From positions 20,458,776-20,522,775 of the forward strand of contig NC_079379.1 of NCBI RefSeq assembly GCF_021018895.1: 64,000 nucleotides of DNA, in the 5' to 3' direction. This document shows, piece after piece, positions 12,290 through 25,790 of the stretch. Below the pieces are notes generated by a model, which saw only the letters and a list, made by a program, of their open reading frames with translations, ran no database searches and was not told the DNA's origin. The DNA comes from Seriola aureovittata (Eukaryota > Chordata > Actinopteri > Carangiformes > Carangidae). The first letter of the stretch is position 1. The number at the start of each line of letters is the position of its first letter. A program made the position numbers and the translations under genes.

Positions 12290-12545
12290 TACTCCATTTG
12301 CAATAAGAACTTTTAATTTCTATACACAATAAACTGTCTATTGGTTCCTCACATACCTATTCTTATTGCTGCTTCTTATTTTATTACATTATATATTTTG
12401 TACTGTGTATATTGTATCAGCACTTTCAATATCTTCATTTGTCTTTATGTGTTTTTAATCTGTTATGTTTTTATGTTTTAATGCGCCCTTGCTGCAAAAG
12501 AGGATTCCATCTTGTGGGACAATAAAGATCGGGAATAAATTGAGC
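12290..12545 (+). mobile_element. LINE-like 3' tail
   Basis: The stretch has a T-rich stuttering section (tttatgtgtttttaatctg, ttatgtttttatgttttaa), then 'gcaaaagaggattccatctt' and 'gtgggacaataaagatcggg'. This is the layout seen at the 3' end of fish L2/CR1-type non-LTR retrotransposons, where a short text ends in 'caataaag' and then a simple tail. No reverse-transcriptase coding remains. The alternative is an unrelated polyadenylation-site-bearing repeat. Confidence 0.4.
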
Positions 12546-14224
12546 TGAACATTATAAAAATACAAAAATGCTTGTACCCAGCTCTAAGATGCATTAATGT
12601 CTCAACAATACTCCATTGTGTGCATTTGGTTCCCATACATCACTGGAAAGATCTCATCCCACTCAAACTCAGCTGGGTAGCGGGAGAACAGGATCACATT
12701 GCTCCGTAGTTTATCATTTGCCATATTTTGCGTTTCTTTCACCTTTAGCGCTGCTCAATACCGTCTGATGGCTGACCTTTAGTGGGAGAATGAGATTGGC
12801 CTGTAACTGTAAGCACCCACTCACACACAAGCGAGGAGAAATAGGCAAGTGCACGCACTCTTCTAAGGTCATAGCCCGAGGCAGTCAATAAGAGTGGTGA
12901 GCTTTTGTGTTTGCCAATAGTTAGCAGCAAACACTTTGACATGGCTATATGCTGGAGATAAACATGAGGAAGAGCTTCTCTATTGCTTTGATGGAAAAAT
13001 ACACACACACCCACACACGCATTCAAATACAATCAGTTTTGATGGTAGAAAAAAATATGACACTTTTTAACCTCTGCTCAATATGTTTATGCAAACCAGA
13101 AGTAATGAGACCTTTGACATGTAGACATGCAGGTAAACAAAAGGCAGAAACAGTCACATCAGCTGCACAGACTCTCACACAAACACACACACACACACGA
13201 ACACACTCAGACCAGTGTGCACACTGCGCTAAAATCCTGCAGAGAGGAACATTAAGTCATACAAACACCTTGAGTGTCAGCCTTGGCTGTGAGAGGGGGG
13301 AAGATGGATGGTCTTTAGCCTCGGCTGCTCAGGCAGTGATGAATGACCAGATAATTTCCAGGCCACACACACAAACAAGCACACGAGCACACACACTCAC
13401 ACACCAACGCACTCTTATAGACATCTGTATGAGCGCTAGCACACTTGCAACAACACACTAAAAAGTGCATAAATTTAAACATACAGTATCTGTGTACACG
13501 TGAACACACATTCACTCATGCACAACACATACACACATATGTCTCCTGCAGTCCACATGGGCCCAGCTATGATGTCTCTGTGATCATCTCAGACTCTGGC
13601 CGTCCGCTGCATGCAACGCTGACCCTGTGACCCCCCCACCACTATACATTTCCATACTCAATGCCCACTAATGACTGACTGGCTACTCACTGTAAAGAGA
13701 TTCCACAAGAATGCATCGCTGCGCTACTCTCTCGAAATACACAGACAGAGGCAGAGGATATTGGTTCGATAATAAAAAAAAAAGGGATGGACAATTATAT
13801 AGAGCTTTTTTATGGTCTCTCTGGAGACGGGCGGATGAGGAAGGATGGAGAAAGAGATGAGCTCTACACTTAAGAGGCATTTTCACTTTTTTTATTGGAC
13901 TGCAGCAAAATTAGTTGATGACATGCACAGGCTGAAACAACAGAAAGCGTTAGGATGATAATCTTAGCCAGTATCAATTTATGTCTTCTACTGCTCCTTT
14001 TTACATGTTCTACATGTGGTATTTTAACATCAATAGGGCATTTTCATGACACACAGCAGTGTAATTGTTTTAAATCCACAAAACCATCATTAAAACAACT
14101 AGCAGAAACTGTACTGGATTAAACAGGAAATCTGCTGGATTACTTTATGGCCCAAGTGAGGAGGTTATGGAGGTAGATTTGTCTCAGTAATATTTGTGTG
14201 AACAGATTGATAATGACTTATTAA
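12546..14224. other. Non-coding stretch with scattered CA patches
   Basis: Imperfect CA runs lie at about 12998-13020, 13181-13204, 13366-13412 and 13500-13540. A 170-codon open frame (12949-13461) threads through them and is Thr/His-rich for that reason, so it is not called as a gene. Otherwise nothing specific. Confidence 0.6.
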
Positions 14225-14405
14225 ATGTGTAATCTCTAAATATAAAACACCTTCCACAAATACATTTGTAAACTCACAAAAATACAATATAAAACAGATG
14301 TGCAAATACACTAACAAATTCCACTAATAAAAACATATCTGAATATATTTAACTAATTTACAAATAAAAGAAAACCACTTGTGAATATCTTCCTAACAGT
14401 TACAA
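14225..14405. repeat. ACAAAT-rich degenerate repeat
   Basis: Repeated variants of 'acaaatacattt', 'actaacaaattcc' and 'ctaatttacaaataaa' occur over about 180 bases, giving imperfect internal repeats on both strands. This resembles the degenerate short-period satellites or MITE cores made of 'cacaaatg' words that occur in fish genomes. No terminal repeats could be fixed. Confidence 0.4.
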
Positions 14406-15780
14406 CTTTCAAACAGACCTTTGTGAATCAATTTTACATACTGCTGACGACCCCATTTCTGCTTTTCAAAGTAAGAGCATGCAGTCTTCTCTGAGCTGTT
14501 TCATTTCCCCATACTCAGCAACACGTAACGTGCACTATGTTAGTGATTGCAAGATATGAAGTGACAGGACCTAGTATGGCTGTAGGTTTCGATATTTGTT
14601 TTATTAACTATTCCCTCTCAAGCCCTGGATCAGGTCCTCCGCACCACAAGACCTCCCTTCTCCATTCCCGTATTCTTCATCACCTGGCCTCTGTTGCTAC
14701 TCCCTCCTCCTTTGGCTCCCCCCATTGATAATTTAGTGTAAAGTTATCCATAGATAAATATTATTAAATATTATTAAATTTGACCGCCAAATAAATACAA
14801 TCAAAACCCTCTGTTTGAAAAAGATTTGTACATTATTTTTATGATTGAATTCTTGTGTTCAATGCTTAAGTATGATAAGTGCATACTATATATTGCAGAG
14901 AAATACAGACAGTAGTTTAGCTGAGGAATTTACAGAGGTTCCATGAATATTTTTTTATTGTTGTTTATCACCTGTGGAAGCTCTGTTTCTTTGTGAAAAA
15001 ATAATATGAACACAAACTTTTTCCCCTGGAATTCCTGCCAACTGAATATTTGGGGGTAAATAATTTATTTTATCCAAAGTCTTGGCTCAGAACGTAGATC
15101 GAGGATAGATTGGCTGAACATCTTGTTCTGAATGTAGTTTTTAAATGAATGACATGGTGTTTTTGTGACATAGCTGAGGGGGAGGCATTGATCATGAGTG
15201 TTACTGCAATACGTGACTGTACTTTTACTTTTGGTACTCTTGACATGCTGTGTGGTTTTTCTAATCTAGAAGAAGAAGAAGTCTTTTTTTGTTTCAGGTT
15301 AATTTAATAAGGAATAAGTAGACAAAGAACCACTGTACTGTAGGTTGTTAATAGTGACAGAGACAGGCAGTATTGAGGAGACAAAGAAAAAAGCTCCGCC
15401 TACAGAAACTCGAACTTCATCAACAAAAACCAAACACTGTGAGATTGACAGGTGATCCCTGGGAAGTACAGTGCAGAGATGCCTCAGTTAATGAGCACTT
15501 AGCACCTCAGATGGAGCCAAAAAAAACAAGAAAAAGGATTTCTTGGATTACCACTTGAAAGGCAGCCCGTGCTCGCTCAGGCTCCAGTCAGAAAATGTAG
15601 AGGAGATGGAATCGGTGAAGTGAGAGGGGTGGTAAGATGGCGGAGTATGGTTAAGAGTATTCACATGGTTGAGCTTGTCACTTTCCTGTCAGGCCTCCCA
15701 GCCTCTCTGACCCTCCCCCCTATGTTTGCTCGTCTGCCTGGGATGATGGAGATGGGGAGCTAAAAAGGTGATCGCTCACT
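14406..15780. other. Non-coding stretch, nothing specific
   Basis: AT-rich with a short tandem (attattaaat twice near 14759-14779) and a small gaa-rich patch near 15268-15282. Open frames are under 65 codons and have no domain character. Confidence 0.6.
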
Positions 15781-15781
15781 C

Positions 15782-15795
15782 TGTGTGTGTGTGTC

Positions 15796-15827
<32 letters not shown>

Positions 15828-15834
15828 TGTGTGT
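15782..15834 (+). repeat. Interrupted GT microsatellite
   Basis: A TG run of about 53 bases broken by single changes (tct, tat). It is followed to about 15990 by looser TG-rich text and a G-rich patch (about 15992-16017). Two overlapping open frames here are Cys/Val artefacts of the repeat. Confidence 0.9.
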
Positions 15835-16081
15835 TTGATTACATGTATGCCTATGCTTTCCAGTAAGTCTTCCTGTGTGTATCTGTATGTTTATATGCGT
15901 GTGTCTCTTAGTGTATGTGCATTTGTTTCATCTGTATGTGTATGTACATGTTCATGTGTATATTTTCTATATTCTGTGTGTGTTTGTGTGTGTTGGGGGG
16001 TGGGGGTTGGGGGGGTTGTTTATCACCAACCTGCCACCGGTCTCAGGGTGCTGGAGACACCCGATCAGTAACAGGTGGATA

Positions 16082-16131
16082 GACACACACAGACACACAC
16101 ACACACATACACACGCATATACACACTCTGT
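16082..16131 (+). repeat. Interrupted CA microsatellite
   Basis: CA units with single-base interruptions over about 50 bases. It lies about 250 bases from the GT tract and in the opposite phase, so the two could pair as a weak inverted repeat. Confidence 0.85.
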
Positions 16132-16856
16132 GGAATGTAAAACAGCTCAGCTTGCAGGGATCAGTCTAGAGTGCCAATCTCAATCATGATCTATGTGTGT
16201 GTTTGTGCATGTGCACAATTGCATGTGAGTCAGACATGTGCATGTTTTGATCCTAATGAGTAGCCATGTACCATTTATCTGTCATTTCACACACAGTATG
16301 TGTATATATGTGATTTAGAATGCAAATAAATCATAACTGTGCTGTTTGTGAATTCAGCAGTGGTTTTGTCTCTGTGTCAAGGTGCAAAGATCTGCACACA
16401 CTCATACAGATGCTCTCTATCACTCTCTGTCTTTCTCACATACACACACATACACAGGCAGCCAGGCTATGACTAGTTAGCGTAATGGCACATTGGAGGG
16501 CCATCAACTGTCCAGGAAGATAAACAGTAGTGACTGGAGGGCCCATTACTCCCAGTCATGCCTGAAGGAACACATTTTAGATGCTCCATCATTACCAGCC
16601 ATATTAAGCTACAGTAAAAACCAAGAACAGCGATGCAATAGGCCATTTCTGTCTCTGAGGAATACTGTAATGTTTTGTGGGACACACTCCTTGATTTGCT
16701 TGTATTTATAGTGGATATTTTTTGCATTCCTGTACAGTGTTTTGCTTACAGTTAATCAGTGGTGAGTGGTAAATGTCAAAAACGATTTAGAATGCAAAAA
16801 CTATCTCAGGTAAACATCAGGCAGTGCCAAAGCTGGGAGCAACAGTTATGAGAATA

Positions 16857-17205
16857 ATTTGACATTTTGGAAAATATGGGTGTTCACTTTCTTGCCAAGA
16901 GTTAGATGAGAAGATGGCTAGGCTACCAGTTGCATGTCTGTACAGTGAATAGCAAATTACAGCCAGGAGCTGGTTAGGTTAGTTTAGCAAACACTAACAG
17001 GGAAAACAGCTAGATGGTTTCTGTCAAAATGTTACAGAATCTAACAAACCGTCACATGTGAATTAGTGAGCTTCAGAGGTGCTAGTAGGTGGAGTTTCTC
17101 ACCTTTGGACAGAGCCAGGCAAGCTGTTTCCTCTGCCTCTAGTCTGTGTGCTAAGCTAAGCTAACCAGCTACTGGCTGTAGTTTTATATTTTACAGACAC
17201 GTAGG
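16857..17205 (+). repeat. GCTAGC-type fish repeat in hairpin form
   Basis: The first half (from 'gacattttggaaaatatg' and 'ttcttgccaagagttagatg') is the repeat in plus orientation. The second half (roughly 17070-17205) is the same repeat in minus orientation: 'ggtgctagtaggtgga', 'ggacagagccagg', 'gctgtttcc', 'gtgctaagctaagctaacc', 'agctactggctgtag'. The two arms, about 16918-17050 and 17070-17200, can pair over some 130 bases with scattered mismatches. Either two copies met head to head or a foldback subfamily exists. Confidence 0.65.
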
Positions 17206-19740
17206 CCTACAAGCTTGGACATATATTTTGTTTAAACCATACGGCTCTTAAATTTTGAAATAGTGTTAATTTAGCCTGCATGAGCATTTATGCATACTTT
17301 ACACTAACGTGCTAAAAACTGTCTGTTGTAAATTCTAATTTTGCTCTTTAATACAACAATGTATCCTCATGTCAACACTAACGTGAGCGACCAGTAACCT
17401 GCCACACATTCATGCTATGCAGGATTTGCAACAAACTGGCCCTCACCGCTAAAGCTAGCGGATAGAAACAGGGGATAGTGCTGCTTTAATGGAGCAAGCA
17501 AAGATTTGACTCATGACATCTTAAATGTGCCCTAGGAGGCAATAAAGTAAGAAACTAGCCATGAACCCAGAAGTAAAGCTAAAGTAATTTATATATTTTT
17601 TATCATGTCCAGTTTACCTAGATGTTGCTTTAATGCAGCATGATAGTTCAAATTAGATTGAATGTGAGCTCCATAACTCATAACCTGCAATTCCCACAAG
17701 TTAAAGGCTTCATGTTCTTTTCACCTTTCCGGAGAGTGAATGAAGGAATGAGAAGAGAAGAGACAGAAACAAAGGAAGAACACAGGCTCCAGCAGTGGAA
17801 ACAGAAACATGGAGAAAACGATGTGAACACAACTGATTAATGGAAAAGGAAATGTGAGAGAAGCTGGTAGCAGTCCAGGAGTTTAGTGATGCAGACAAAC
17901 TAACAGATCCTGGGAAGGGTTTACCTAACTTTTATTTTACCACTACACACCTGGATTAAATGTATTTCCTAAAATACCAAACAATTTAACACATTTTTCT
18001 TGTACACCTGGCATTTTACTTGATTTAGTGAGGTTTAACTCCATTAGTCACATTATTTCTGCCTCCAGATCAGCTCAGTCTTGGAGACATTGTGACGTCA
18101 ATGAATCAACACTTTACCATAGTTTTTTGGTTTTAAAAACACTGGTGTCAAGTTATTTTTATATTCAAAAGAATAACTTAAAACCACTGATGTGTTCGTC
18201 ATAGCCAAAAGCTGCCACTGTCTCTTTTACTGCAGCTTTGTTTCTGAAATCACAAGCTCACACTGTTTCCAACAATCTATTAAAAACAGCTTGCAGCACA
18301 GATATACAGTTGCCTTGACTGAAGTCATACATCATGTTGAATAGCACAAGTAGACATATTGGAGATGCGAGAGTTTTCAGCCAAAATAGATAATTTTATC
18401 ACATAATTAATGTCTGATCCTCTAGTCTCATCCTAGTCGAGTCTTGTGAATGGTAGTGCTTGTCTGTGTGTATGTATATACAGGTAGGTTTTTGATGGTG
18501 TTGTTAGTATTGTGTAGAAGGGTTTGTTTTTATTGATGGAACAGCAGATGCAGTGTCAGCAGCTCTGTGGGCTCTAAAACCTGGCCGGACAGCTCTTATC
18601 AGGCTGGACACTGCTGCTACTCAGCTACAGTGTCTGCACAGATTTTTGTCCCGATAGCTCAAATGTTTTTTCACCACAGGAACCAGTGTTTGGGGAATTT
18701 ATTGTAGAATTAAGAAAGGGGGGTGTATTGTTTGTCTGTTGGCCAGAAAAGCAGGACTATAGTACCATGCTGCAGATCATGTGAGTGAATGTGAGTTTAT
18801 AGCTAAAGTGTGTGTGAGTCTGAGCACTGTCTAGAGTTGTGTCACTCAGTAGCGTATTTAGAAAATGTCTTTGAACATACCTCTTGCATCAGAAGCCGCT
18901 GCCGGCTGCTAAAACAAACAGATTGAGGCTCAACTTTGTAAGAGGATTTGAGGGAAGAGTCACAGAGTATTTAGAGTTGTCACCAAAACTTTTCTCCTTT
19001 GTTTGGGTAAACCTCTCCACTATCTGACAGCCTATGAATAATTATCTTCCTGAGAAAACTGAGCAGAAAACATGAAACCCGAACCATGTCTTTCAAAGCA
19101 GCTTGAGTTCAAAATAAGCCTAATCTACATTTGAGTCTGCTATAGACCGTAATTACAGATATTTTGAGGTTTTTAGTTTGAATTTACCAATTAATGGTTC
19201 AAAACTATAATTACAACTCTCATGGGAATTAATTGATGGGTTTAAGCAGTGAAAGAAGGCATATGAATGAGTTTGGATTTTTGTTGTTGTTTTAAAAGAA
19301 TGAATGAATGACTGAATTTTTTTTAGCATTATAATGATAATGTGTTTAGGTACCACACTCTGTAAAAGCAGGGGAACAACATAAAATACATACTACGAGA
19401 ACATTTACTCCATTAATTACTTTTTTGGGCCCCTTGGGAAGCAGAAGAACCTGTAATAACAAAATCCACATATTTTCAAGTTAGAAAATTTAGTTTTGCT
19501 CATATCCTAAATTGGAGTTTACCAGAGCTTTTCCACTGAAAACAGCTGCCGACTGCTGCTAGAAACAATCTGAGAGTAAAAAAGCGAGGGAACAGGCCAG
19601 ATTAAAATCCAAGCAATGAGTTTAGAGACACTAAAGTTCTCCAGAGGACAACTGTGGAGTGGGGTGATGATTCTCTCTGGATTTCTCACAAGCAATGCCC
19701 TTCAGATCACACATCAGCTATGAAAATATTGATTAGTGTA
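17206..19740. other. Non-coding stretch, nothing specific
   Basis: AT-rich DNA without recognised repeats or domain-bearing open frames. Short T runs near 19313-19325 only. Confidence 0.6.
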
Positions 19741-19770
19741 CTCGTGTACTCTCGTGTACTCTCATGTACT
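19741..19770 (+). repeat. Three tandem 10-mers
   Basis: The unit 'ctcgtgtact' occurs twice and then once as 'ctcatgtact'. A small minisatellite-like array, probably a slippage product. Confidence 0.85.
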
Positions 19771-22700
19771 TGGGTAACTTTATTCAGTTGTGTTTCTTAT
19801 TGTGTGTTTATTGTTCGCTTTCACTGGGCTTCGTGACACCTTGCTGACTCAGAACATAAAGGGAAGGAAGGTGGTTGTGGCCAAATGGAAGCTAGAGGTG
19901 TGGCCAACAAAGCATTGGTTTTGGTCTGAGATGTTGGCGGCAGTGATGATTGTTTACAGAACCTGTAACACAATTTTCAACATTTCATCAACTGCTGGAG
20001 TTGTATCTCTGTGAATACATCTTTTTTATTGATGTTCGTACTGGTTCATTTCTGTGTGGGCACCTGAACACAGAAAGACAATGTGCTGCCATGTACAGTG
20101 AGCTCGAACAAAGCTCCAGTAGAGTTTATATTTTCTGTCATCTGAAACATCACTAGGATCAAAAGGCTTAAGTCTACACAAATACAATCCCTATAAACAT
20201 GGCAGGTTTAAGAAGTGATAATGAGAAAATGGTAAGTTACATCACAAAATAACTTTAGGATTGTGCTGCACATCACAGACTGATGATATTTAAGGCAGAA
20301 AGAAAATTTAATTTTCCTTTATAATGCAGAGTTAGACATCTTGTATCAGAGGAGCCTTCAGCCTCATTATTTTTTTTATTTATTCACCTGTATTCAGTGC
20401 ATGTTTGGATATTGAGATTACATCAGTGCAATCTTAGGCGCTAAATGATGATCAAGCCGTGCAAAAGAACAAGAGCTGAAGGCACATTGGACAGTTTAAT
20501 TACATCAACGTTAGTTATAAGAAATTTTCAGAGTATAATTACTGTGAAATATCACATTAGCCCTCTCCCTCAGACCTTTATCATCTTGAAGCTCAGGATA
20601 TTAATGCGTATGTCTGTGAAAACTGGGTCAGTGTGGCTATAATTCCAAGGTTACAGAGGTCATTGTTACTTACTTCATCAATATCCATTTTGGCAGGAGA
20701 ATTAATCAGCTTGTGTGTGTCAGGTTTTATGGACCAAAACGTTTTCCTCTTTTTAGCCATCAAGTGTACAGAGGGGCACAGAGGAGCTGCAAACATGAGC
20801 CACACATGCAGATTTTCAATCCATTCAGTCTACTTCCTGATAAAAAATAGTCTGATAGACGATAATATAAGGTAGGTTTCAATCATGGGGTATTTGAGCT
20901 GCAGAGCTGCGGATAAGAATAGATGAATTTGTTTACCATCTTCTAAACAATTTATAGCTGTTCAGCACAGGCAGAGAGGATGTTGAACAGCACCGATCAG
21001 GATATATCGCAGCCCTGACTGTGATAAACTATCACCCATATAAACAGCGTCACCTCAAATCAATTTATACACTGTGCACATTTAAAAACAGCAGAGGATT
21101 TTACAGAGAAGTGCTGTCACGAAAAAAAAATCATGTGTTGTATATGTGTTATTCAAGCAGGAGGATGACTTTGGACTTAATATCTTTCGTATTGTCAACA
21201 AATTCCATGAGAAGACCAAAATCTAAAAAGTGTCCTTTTCTCTCCGTCTGTCAGTCCTTCTGTCTTCTCCACTGTGTGTGTGACACATACTGTCCATTCA
21301 TTTACTGTGTGGTATATGGTAATGTGTTGAAGATGGTTGGGGTTCACTACAGCTGAATCAGAGGTGCTTTAGTGCAGGTTTACTTTGCTGCCATTTTTAT
21401 TGGACTAAACAGTCGACATCATCATGGCTAAAAAGAAGCGAACAACAGCAACAGCACATTTAGCAAGATGTGAAGACAGCAAACGCAAGAGATTTGTGCG
21501 CAGTACCGAAGTATTTAATTGTTCTAAAGTTCAATAAAATAAGGAAGTAGGCATCTACAAAGCCCTCCCCAGAGGAAAGAGAGCCACCAATGTTACTGAA
21601 GGAAATGAGGAAGGATTAACAGACAAGATTGTGTATAAGGAGCTACTATAATTTTGTAGCTGTAACTTGGCAACTGATGTCATATCAACTGTCAACAAAC
21701 CCTGCACTTTTGTTTTCCTTTTTGTTTCTTTACCTTACATAATGACATGTATATTTCTGTGCTTCATCTTGTCTATTTGCACAATCTCAGAGTGAAATAA
21801 GGTAAACGATGAGTATCTGACAAATATGACTATGACCTTTATATTCAAGTATAAATTATTATTATTTCTACATTTATCTTATCACAGCTGTGTGCAAGTG
21901 TGCCGTGCACCTTTTGCAACATCCAAATTCCAAATTCACCATTAATACAGCTTCAATGTTTGCAATTTGCATAAAATATTTATAATGGGTAAGACAAGGA
22001 ATTCAAGGGAAATCAGCAACACTGGATGTAAAAGCAATAATTAGGGCAGAAGCATATGTTAAAGTCATAGTTAATTCTTACAACCCTGGTAGGATTAAAG
22101 ACGCACATTGCGAGACCCGCAGGTAGCTTTGTTCTCCTCTACCTTTATTCTCTCCATGCTTCCATCTAGTTGAAGAAATGATCAAACTCAACTCATTATG
22201 ATAAAAAGTTTTTTCAACATTCACTTTCATAGTAACTGAATTTCACTGGATATCATTCTTATTTCATTATAGATTTTCCCCCAATTTATTCCCATGATTA
22301 TTTGATTCATAGTTATTTATTTATGCATTTAATATCAAGCGCTCACATCCGTGCATTCGTGACACAAAGCAAACTGAGGAAGCGCTCGTGAAAACATCGC
22401 TCCATACAAGGTTATTATCGTTAAAATTAGATTTTGGATTAATGGTTATAACTGGTCATTCACTGAATTAATAGAACTGATTACCATAATCTAATTTACT
22501 TCAGATGCACCTGGACTACTTCATTCCCAATATCCTCACAATATGAAGTTAATCATATCATTCCACTGTGCACAGGTTGGAATGGGAATTTGTTTTACCA
22601 TTAAAAGATCCTGCAGAACAACGATTGCACCAATCAAGAATTTTAAATTGACATTTCATATCTATCATATTTTAAATTGTTTTTTTTTTTCTTTTCAAAG

Positions 22701-22934
22701 CAAAGTTTTCTCTGATTAAAAACAAGCTCTATTTTGGATCCCACATACGTGACAAAGCGACCTGATGAATCCATGAATTTGCATTAGCTCCAAATAACAT
22801 TGACCAAACTTCACCTGCAGAAACTCCATTCTCACCTCTGGCTGACCTGCAATTTAACAAATCATTCTGCTGCTGCTTTCTCACTCTCTCTCCCTCTTTC
22901 TTTCTTAGTCTTTCACTCACACAAACACTCCACG
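19771..22934. other. Non-coding stretch, nothing specific
   Basis: AT-rich. A 111-codon open frame (21021-21356) exists but has no recognisable domain, and its composition follows the base composition. No RNA gene or mobile element was recognised. Confidence 0.55.
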
Positions 22935-22939
22935 TCCTC

Positions 22940-22970
<31 letters not shown>
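22935..22970 (+). repeat. (CT)n microsatellite
   Basis: A CT run of about 36 bases with single extra C interruptions, preceded by a looser C/T-rich section from 22870. Confidence 0.9.
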
Positions 22971-23880
22971 AAATGGCTGTCATGAGTCATGCAGTACATT
23001 TAAATGTTAAATACTAAGGTGGAGGTCATGAGCCATTTCCCACCACATTACCGGCTAATGGTTCATATCTTAATAACCTTACCAGTCTGGTCATATTCTC
23101 TAGGGTGGATATTAAGACCACAGAGTTTGAATGGAAAGCACTGGAGCTGTATGACTCAGGCTTTCACTGTCGAGATTGATCGTCAAAGTGGAAGTTGTTT
23201 GTTGGGGGAGACAGATTAGCTCTGCTGGGATGAGGAACAAGCTTTTCTTTGGAAAGAAAGAACATATTCTGACAATAGAAAGAAGAACAATCAGTGGAAA
23301 GTTTTAGCCGGGTGTGTGGTTGTACACACTCACCACCGAGGGAGATGATAATCTGTGTCTCTGTATGAATGCTCTTGGGATTTTAGGCAGCTTGGTTAAA
23401 AGAAGATCAATGTCTATTAAGATGTAACTGTGAACAACATGAGAATCTGAAATTATCTAAAGTAAACTGTTTTTTTTTTTACATAAGTATAATATGTTCT
23501 GTGTCTGTGCTTGTGTGTATTATTATATCAGTATTTGTATGACTGCATAGACATATGTGTGTGTGTTTATTTTTTATTTTGTGTGTGTGTGTTCAGACAC
23601 AGGTAGTGAAAAAAAAGCATTATTGGAAATTCAGCATTGCCTGTCCCAGACTCACCCACATCGCCTCGAGCAAGTCATCAATTTGCTGCCTTGTACTATG
23701 CAAGTTACAGTGTGACAGCCTGACTGTTACAGACTGCTCCAGTGCTTACTTAGGCCATTATAGATTAATCAATACATACATAAAAACCTCACAAAGTGAT
23801 TCATTAAATTCACAGTTCACATTTACTCTGGATTTTCAGCATTATCTCAATGAAACAAATCCTAATATTTAATTAAGCTG

Positions 23881-24110
23881 ACATGTTGACTTGTCCATCA
23901 CAGGTGCAGATAATAACATTACCAATGGCTGCAAGCCACTTAGGTGTTCCACTGTCGGGGCCCTTATTGTTTATATTGACTCACTGCCACTGGCTTCCTG
24001 GCAAACCTGTATGAAATGAAACCATCATAAATGTAATTAGATACACTTGTGCCTTCTTGTCATGGCACATAGAAATTTCTGCTGTGGGAATGTCTGACAT
24101 CTGGATGGCA
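23881..24110. promoter_or_regulatory. Possible conserved non-coding element
   Basis: Unique, non-repetitive text with CAGGTG-type, homeodomain (taatta-like, aatgtaatta) and forkhead-like (tgtttat) words and balanced composition between AT-rich flanks. The texture is typical of vertebrate enhancers. Conservation is not testable from this window alone. Confidence 0.25.
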
Positions 24111-24298
24111 ATATTTGTTTAAAATATAAATATATAACAAACAGAAATATTTGCATGAACAGCAAAAAAACACGTATGACTCTTACAGACTGACAGACTG
24201 CTTCAGGGAGTGATAGATTTATCTATAGATACATAACAAGACTATGAGTCTACAGTGCTGCCATCTCTGTGGGGCTATATTATTTCCTCTGACCAGTA

Positions 24299-24512
24299 GA
24301 TTATGTTTTCACCTGTTTGTTTGTTTGTTTATTTGTCAGTAGGATAACACAAAAAGTACTGAACCAATTTGCACCCAACTTGGTGGAGGGATGGGACACA
24401 CACCAGGGACCAACCTATTAAATCCTGGGGCAGATGCAGACCATTTACTATGAATTTGATATTTTTCTTCTGAAGTCTGGTGTATGTTTTTGCGCTCTGA
24501 GTGCCCCAGTCA
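24299..24512 (+). repeat. Interspersed repeat with 'acttggtggagggatgg' core
   Basis: Shares 'gattatgttttcacc', 'tttgtttatttgtca', 'aaaagtactgaa', 'tttgcacc', 'aacttggtggagggatgg' and 'gcgctctgagtgcc' in order with the copy at 49166-49387. It is a widespread fish repeat family. The 5' terminal inverted repeat is missing or degraded here, and a TTTG run near 24314-24333 is internal to the element. Confidence 0.7.
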
Positions 24513-25710
24513 GGGGCTGCGATGCTTTGAGCTAAAGGCTAAGCTTAAAATGACTGACTGACTTTTGGATTATTGCAGAAAATAGGCTCTGTGACAATCA
24601 AAAGATTATGATGCTCACACATTATCTTCAGCAAGATAATCTTCACAAAAGAGCAGCAGTTTTATGACGTCTGAAGCCTAAGGACAATCGCCAGACATAA
24701 AAAGCTAATATTCAGCTGTAAAGGAACTACACCACGGTCGCATGACTTCAGCGTCACCACCACTAAACCTCAACTTGTAGTTTGATTTAGCTCTTGCCTC
24801 TTCTTCAAAAGCCTTTCCTCATACACAGTTAATAACAGTTTGCAAAAACATGCATATAAACATAACAAGGCTGTAAAGGTGGACTGGTGAGATCAGTTTT
24901 CATGTTCAGCGTGATGAAGTTTAATGTCCCCGACAATCTCATTTAGCCACTTCTGAGCAACCAGCATTTTTTAGGACACATGAATGCTCACAACAGGAGT
25001 ATTTACTGATCGTGACAATGTGTTGAGCTTGTGTTTACCACAGACCTTATTTCAGGCATCTAACCAAAACTCGTTTAAAAAAAACCATTGACTCCAGGAC
25101 AAGCGAACCAGAGGTGTAAAAATGCTAACTTATTTCCAGGTTTTACATGTATAATGCAGCACATCTCAGTGTACACAGTGTGTTAGAGATGTGTCTTTCT
25201 GCTGTAATGTTGTCTGCTTACAAACCTCAAAAAGCTGTTTGAATTTGTTTTTAGGTGTCACCAACAGGACAGCTTTTCATCTGTGTGAGCAGTGCTTGTG
25301 TTTGCAAGTACATGTGTGTGTGTGTGTTAAGCTATAAGATCGCTGTGTATGTGTGTGGGTTCCCCAGCATGCCTTGACAGCCCTGCTCTATTGGATGGCG
25401 TCTTCGGTTGTGAAAAGGTGAGCAGAAGTCCGACTGCAGTTTCACTCTGCAGTTTGTCACTGCAAATTGGAGTGTCTGCGTGTCCTTGTGTGTGTAAACG
25501 TCAACACACAGCAGCTTTGCTCAGCTTTACAGGCTGCTGTGTTACTGTATGTAGTGACATAAAATGTTTACTATGTGTGGTTTCTGGGATTGTGCTGACA
25601 ACATAACAGCCAGCATGAATGCAGCCTCCAGTCGGGCTTGTGGCCTTTGAAGAAATGAAGTGTGTACTTGCTTCTACTCATGCTGTGCTTTTAATCTATT
25701 ATTCCTAAAA

Positions 25711-25712
<2 letters not shown>
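24513..25712. other. Non-coding stretch, nothing specific
   Basis: Mixed composition; a short GT run near 25314-25328. No domain-bearing open frames and no recognised repeats. Confidence 0.6.

Positions 25713-25789
<77 letters not shown>
25713..25789 (+). repeat. (AC)38 microsatellite
   Basis: A perfect AC run of 77 bases, the longest uninterrupted CA-phase run in the window. Confidence 0.97.

Positions 25790-25790
<1 letters not shown>

Noticed and set aside
12949..13461. Longest open frame, 170 codons
   Set aside because: It runs through several CA patches and is Thr/His-rich because of them; no domain and no conserved-looking part.
20156..20231. Exon ending at 'aaatg/gtaagtt'
   Set aside because: A good donor and a short Met-starting frame exist, but the acceptor lacks a pyrimidine tract and nothing in the peptide is recognisable.
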